In this document: piece by piece, positions 60,914 to 64,000 of the stretch
Layout: every line of letters starts with the position of its first letter
How positions within the stretch are numbered: position 1 is the stretch's first letter
Source: Pedobacter polaris
GTDB lineage: Bacteria; Bacteroidota; Bacteroidia; Sphingobacteriales; Sphingobacteriaceae
Length of the DNA stretch: 64,000 nucleotides
Direction of reading: 5' to 3'
Assembly (NCBI RefSeq): GCF_005116505.1
Contig: NZ_SWBR01000002.1
Coordinates: forward strand, 1,308,715 to 1,372,714
The notes under the pieces: generated by a model
Seen by the model: only the letters and a program-made list of their open reading frames with translations
Told to the model about the DNA's origin: nothing
The model's database searches: none
Position numbers and translations under genes: made by a program

Positions 60914-61462
60914 TTATTTTATTGCTTTTAAGTTCTTTAATGCCAACATACTTTGTGGACTTCTTTGGTAATCTATAGAAAAGTAACTTAAACTTTGCTC
61001 TTCTTCTGCAGTAAGTTTATTTTTAAAACTATAACTAGCAATTGGAGAATTGATAGCTTGAATTGGAATAGCCATAAGATTCGCTACACCATTAATAACA
61101 CCAGTAGCAACAGAGCCAGTGATCTGTTCTCCTAGGGTTGGCTCTACTTCTCCCCATTTATTAACCATTTTATCGCCTTGCGAAATATTATACTCTGAGG
61201 TATCCCAACTGTAATTAATATACGTTTTTGCTTGATATGGACTTTTAACGACTTTAATTTTTATTGATTTAATCAATTTTGTCTCAATTCTAACAAAACC
61301 CGATTCAGCGTCCAAGACTACATAATTAGAATCTACTCTTTGTAGTATACCTTTTTGTTGTCCCTGAGTAGTTTTTACTACAGCCAAATAGGGCTTTATT
61401 TGCTGAGTAAAAGCTGAATTATAAACAAAAATGATCAGAAGAAAAGAAAGCGCTATTTTCAT
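60914..61462 (-). CDS. Secreted protein of unknown function
   Basis: 182 residues. The signal peptide (about 1-18) ends NSAFTQ. A beta-rich start (AVVKTTQGQQKGILQRVDSNYVVLDAESGFVRIETKLIKSIKIKVVKSPYQ) resembles small Sm-like or SH3-like barrels. A glycine-rich hydrophobic part follows (GSVATGVINGVANLMAIPIQAINSPIASY). No family recognised. It ends immediately at the antiporter stop. Confidence 0.6.
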   Translation of the reverse strand: MKIALSFLLIIFVYNSAFTQQIKPYLAVVKTTQGQQKGILQRVDSNYVVLDAESGFVRIETKLIKSIKIKVVKSPYQAKTYINYSWDTSEYNISQGDKMVNKWGEVEPTLGEQITGSVATGVINGVANLMAIPIQAINSPIASYSFKNKLTAEEEQSLSYFSIDYQRSPQSMLALKNLKAIK

Positions 61463-61583
61463 AAGATTCGTTTTTAGCTAACTAGCAAATAACAAGCCAA
61501 TTAATTAGCTCATTATAGTTAAAAACGCTTCGTTTACATCTTAAAGAACTGGCTGTTTATATACCTTTTAATGTATAACCAGC

Positions 61584-61988
61584 TTAGCTGCCCATTTCTA
61601 AAATTTTATCGAATTCTGTTGCTTTTAAGGGCATTACTGATAAACGACCCTGCTTTACCAATGAAATATCCTTCAAGCTTTCTTCGGCTTTAATTTGCTC
61701 TAGTGTTACTGGTTTATCTAAAGCTTGTACTGGTACTAAATCTACAACTACCCAATTTTTATCATCGGTTGTTGGATCTTGGTATGATTCTTTAACCACT
61801 TTAGCAATGCCAACAACATTTTTGCCCTCGTTACTATGGTACCAAAGCACTAAATCCCCTTCCCTCATCTCTCTGAGGTTGTTGCGAGCTTGATAATTAC
61901 GAACGCCATCCCAAAAAGTACGACCTTCTTTATTAAATTTTTCCCAACTGTATTTAAACGGTTCTGATTTGACTAGCCAATGTTTCAT
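61584..61988 (-). CDS. EVE-domain protein
   Basis: 134 residues covering the full PUA-like EVE fold: MKHWLVKSEPFKYSWEKFNKEGRTFWDGVRNYQARNNLREMREGDLVLWYHSNEGKNVVGIAKVV, with the conserved W-D-GVRNYQARN start. EVE domains bind modified bases in RNA or DNA. Monocistronic, 40 bp downstream of the VOC gene. Confidence 0.95.
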   Translation of the reverse strand: MKHWLVKSEPFKYSWEKFNKEGRTFWDGVRNYQARNNLREMREGDLVLWYHSNEGKNVVGIAKVVKESYQDPTTDDKNWVVVDLVPVQALDKPVTLEQIKAEESLKDISLVKQGRLSVMPLKATEFDKILEMGS

Positions 61989-62028
61989 ATGAATTTATAT
62001 CCCGAATTATGATTTATGAATAAAATAG

Positions 62029-62388
62029 CTAAGAAGCAAACTCTGGATTTTCAATTAAACCAATTACATTTCCAAAAGGATCATAAATACTGCCAACCCA
62101 AATTGCACCACCTACGTTTTTTGGTGCTTCATGAACTTCAATTCCAGCTGCCACAAACTTTTTAAAACAGGCTTCAATATCTTCAACTCCCCAATAAGTA
62201 ATGGAAGTGCTTCCACTTTTATAACCAGAAGGATCTGGATCTAGACCTAACTCGAAACCACCAACATTATAACCTACATAAAAAGGTTCGTCAAAATATG
62301 GGGTTATTTCAAACACTGTTTTATACCATTCTTTGGCCTTTGTTAAATCATTAACATGATATACGATGGTTCTTAATCCTTTTAGCAT
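62029..62388 (-). CDS. VOC-family (glyoxalase-like) protein
   Basis: 119 residues with the two beta-alpha-beta-beta-beta modules of VOC proteins: GLRTIVYHVNDLTKAKEWYKTVFEITPYF, then GGFELGLDPDPSG, and EAPKNVGGAIWVGSIYDPFGNVIGLIENPEF. Metal-ligand candidates are His10 and Glu117 or nearby residues. The substrate cannot be deduced. Confidence 0.88.
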   Translation of the reverse strand: MLKGLRTIVYHVNDLTKAKEWYKTVFEITPYFDEPFYVGYNVGGFELGLDPDPSGYKSGSTSITYWGVEDIEACFKKFVAAGIEVHEAPKNVGGAIWVGSIYDPFGNVIGLIENPEFAS

Positions 62389-62459
62389 TTTTTGATTTTT
62401 ATATTGTTGAATTAATAAATTGTTGGAAGTTGAGCTGATAATTGCAAACTGTAAAATGA

Positions 62460-63485
62460 CTAGTGAATCATCTTAAAAAGCATTTCTTTTAGTAATTCCC
62501 CATCAGTTGTATTTCCTGTACTATCTAATCCTTTACTTTTTAAATCATACGCTCTTAATAAACTGATGATTTCGAAAGTTTTTGCATCATTAAAAGTTCT
62601 GGCAGCCGTTTCATAATCTTTAATAAAATATGGGCTAACACCTAATTCCTTGGCAGCATCATTTTTATTTGGCAGGTAATGATATTTTAAAATCTTCGTG
62701 AAATAACCGTTTAAATTTGCCATTACCATTACCATGGGGTTTGCTTTTGGGTTATCTGCAAAGTAATTCACAATCTGATTGCATTTTAAAACATTTCTTG
62801 TGGCCAAGGCTTTTTGCAATTCGAAAACATTGTATTCTTTACTAATGCCAATGTTTTTCTGAATATGTTCTGTATTAATGGTCGTTTCTTTACTAATGTT
62901 TAAACAAAGTTTCTCAACTTCATTAGCAATTTTAGATAAATCTGTACCTAAGTATTCTGCCATTAAAGCTGCTGCCTGAGGTGCAATTTTATAACCTTTT
63001 TCTTTAATGTGTTCTTCAATCCAAGGCATTAATTTATAATCACGAACAGGATCTGATTGAAAAATTACTCCATTTTTTGAGATTGATTTGTATATCTTTT
63101 TGCGTTTATCGAAGTTGGCGTATTTGTAAGCCAGAACCAAAATTGTACTTGGTAAAGGTTTTTCAAAATAATTTAAAGCAAATTCAGCTTCTTTACTGCT
63201 GCCTTCTGTTTCTTTTGCCCATTTTAAATCTTGTGCCTCTTTAACAATAATCACTTGATACTCCGACATCATGGGGTATCGTTTTGCCGCATTTAAAATA
63301 GTTGCCATATCGGTATCTTTACCGTACAATACAGTTTGGTTAAAACCCCTTTCGCCATCATTTAAAACATTACTCTCTATATAATCAACCACTTGATCAA
63401 TATAATACGGTTCTTCACCCTGTAATAAATACAGTGGTTTAAATTTTCTGGTTTTTAAATCTTTTATAATATCTACGGCACTCAT
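62460..63485 (-). CDS. holA: DNA polymerase III delta subunit
   Basis: 341 residues, normal for HolA. It opens VDIIKDLKTRKFKPLYLLQGEEPYYIDQVVDYIESNVL, the family start. The middle part LMAEYLGTDLSKIANEVEKLCLNI and the helical C-terminus (AAKELGVSPYFIKDYETAARTFNDAKTFEIISLLRAYDLKSKGL) complete the three domains. It is a clamp-loader subunit. A tandem run of TTTACGA units (63501-63527) stands just upstream of its start. Confidence 0.95.
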   Translation of the reverse strand: MSAVDIIKDLKTRKFKPLYLLQGEEPYYIDQVVDYIESNVLNDGERGFNQTVLYGKDTDMATILNAAKRYPMMSEYQVIIVKEAQDLKWAKETEGSSKEAEFALNYFEKPLPSTILVLAYKYANFDKRKKIYKSISKNGVIFQSDPVRDYKLMPWIEEHIKEKGYKIAPQAAALMAEYLGTDLSKIANEVEKLCLNISKETTINTEHIQKNIGISKEYNVFELQKALATRNVLKCNQIVNYFADNPKANPMVMVMANLNGYFTKILKYHYLPNKNDAAKELGVSPYFIKDYETAARTFNDAKTFEIISLLRAYDLKSKGLDSTGNTTDGELLKEMLFKMIH

Positions 63486-63500
63486 TTGCGGTAAATTTAC

Positions 63501-63527
63501 AATTTACGATTTACGATTTACGATTTT
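63501..63527. repeat. Short tandem repeat upstream of holA
   Basis: Three tandem TTTACGA units with a degenerate fourth copy, in the gap between the divergent holA and zinc-ribbon genes. Non-coding. Confidence 0.7.
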
Positions 63528-63582
63528 GGTGAAATAGTTTATTCACAAATATTAACTTTGACAACAATAAATTAAAAATAGA

Positions 63583-63939
63583 TTGGATCAGGAAACCGCA
63601 AAGTATATTGTTAATTATTTTTCTGCATTATTAACCGATTCGGAAAGGCTAGCTATTAGACATACGCACTCTTTAATAAAGCTTGACTTAAAGGAAATCA
63701 CACAAAATACTAATTATCCTCTATTAAATATTTATAAGAGAAAAGGGTGGATAACTGAAGATATTGAAATTTTAAATTTATTAAAAGAGGGCTATGATAA
63801 CTTTGAAGTTAAAGCTGCTGAAAGAATAATGTGTGAAAATTGCGAAAAGGTTTTCTTAAATAACTGTCCTAGTTGCAATAAATTGGCAAGAACCCCTGAA
63901 GCAAAACAATGTAGATTCTGCTCATTCAATTGGCGATAA
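63583..63939 (+). CDS. Small zinc-ribbon protein of unknown function
   Basis: 118 residues, probably with a TTG start at 63583. A helical N-terminal domain (DQETAKYIVNYFSALLTDSERLAIRHTHSLIKL) is followed by a C-terminal zinc-ribbon region with three CxxC pairs (MCENCEKVF, NCPSCNKL, QCRFCSF). Function unknown. It is divergent from holA and 4 bp before the start of the last, incomplete gene. Confidence 0.7.
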   Translation: MDQETAKYIVNYFSALLTDSERLAIRHTHSLIKLDLKEITQNTNYPLLNIYKRKGWITEDIEILNLLKEGYDNFEVKAAERIMCENCEKVFLNNCPSCNKLARTPEAKQCRFCSFNWR

Positions 63940-63943
63940 ATAA

Positions 63944-64000
63944 ATGTTTAATCCAACTCCTCTTAACCTACCTAACCATCCTTTTAAAATTACCCAAAGG
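63944..64000 (+). CDS. Start of an incomplete gene, probably HsdR N-terminal-domain protein
   Basis: 19 codons from the ATG at 63944 to the window end with no stop: MFNPTPLNLPNHPFKITQR. I recall this opening (LNLP-PFKI) from Bacteroidota proteins with a type I restriction HsdR-like N-terminal domain that are encoded next to holA. Too short to be certain. Confidence 0.55.
   Translation, partial: MFNPTPLNLPNHPFKITQR

Noticed and set aside
63944..64000. Type I restriction-modification locus
   Set aside because: Only a possible HsdR-like N-terminus is visible; such proteins next to holA are usually stand-alone, with no hsdM or hsdS seen.

Overview
The window looks like a chromosomal segment of a Bacteroidota bacterium, most likely Sphingobacteriaceae (Pedobacter-like). 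The evidence is the low G+C content, the type IX secretion genes (PorP/SprF-like protein, a type B C-terminal-domain substrate, a T9SS plug-domain protein), a TamL lipoprotein, a DUF3276 PUR-alpha-like protein, many lipoproteins with LxxC signals, and promoters of the TTTG / TAnnTTTG type instead of strong Shine-Dalgarno sites. Genus-level placement is inference from gene content; no rRNA is present.

Layout. 0-2.4 kb: a lipoprotein with a proline-rich linker and a C-terminal HExxH domain, split by a one-base frameshift in a short C run, followed by a small lipoprotein that could be its immunity partner. 2.5-8.6 kb: ABC exporter half, DUF3276 protein, DUF5362 membrane protein, ychF, a gene-free 600-bp stretch full of dispersed repeats, and mgtE. 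8.8-13.3 kb: PorP/SprF-like protein convergent with a 1.17-kaa T9SS substrate. 13.4-20.3 kb: tRNA-Arg(CCG), then a complete RND efflux operon (tetR-adaptor-pump-outer membrane factor) with three matching palindromic operator candidates. 21.9-32.1 kb: a five-gene minus-strand operon: HD domain fused to a Pycsar-effector-type membrane domain, polyphosphate kinase ppk1, SdiA-regulated-type propeller lipoprotein, metallophosphoesterase fused to an outer-membrane barrel, and a GAF protein. 32.3-43.1 kb: tspO, patatin-barrel protein, hydrolases, TamL, TrmH-type methyltransferase, tRNA-Cys(GCA) with a 58-residue basic protein, a serine hydrolase, and an ArsR-SRPBCC cassette.

43.2-47.4 kb is the main accessory island: a 4122-bp IS1595-family element with 24-bp perfect terminal inverted repeats and an 8-bp target duplication (TAAAATTA). 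It carries the transposase, a co-transcribed small protein, and about seven passenger genes of unknown function. A candidate RNA switch precedes one passenger operon: a 16-bp direct repeat flanks a hairpin whose octamer can pair with either repeat copy, one of which abuts a start codon.

47.4-64 kb returns to housekeeping genes: DUF1801, GNAT, pyrD, an Rrf2-regulated NAD(P)-binding protein with two matching operators, an AsmA-like giant, an ABC-F protein overlapping a T9SS plug-domain gene, cytoplasmic alpha-amylase, thioesterase, cation/proton antiporter, EVE protein, VOC protein, holA, a zinc-ribbon protein and the first 19 codons of a gene that runs off the end.

The most noteworthy items are the IS1595 element with its passengers and candidate RNA switch, the HD-PycTM/ppk1 operon, and the frameshifted toxin-like lipoprotein.
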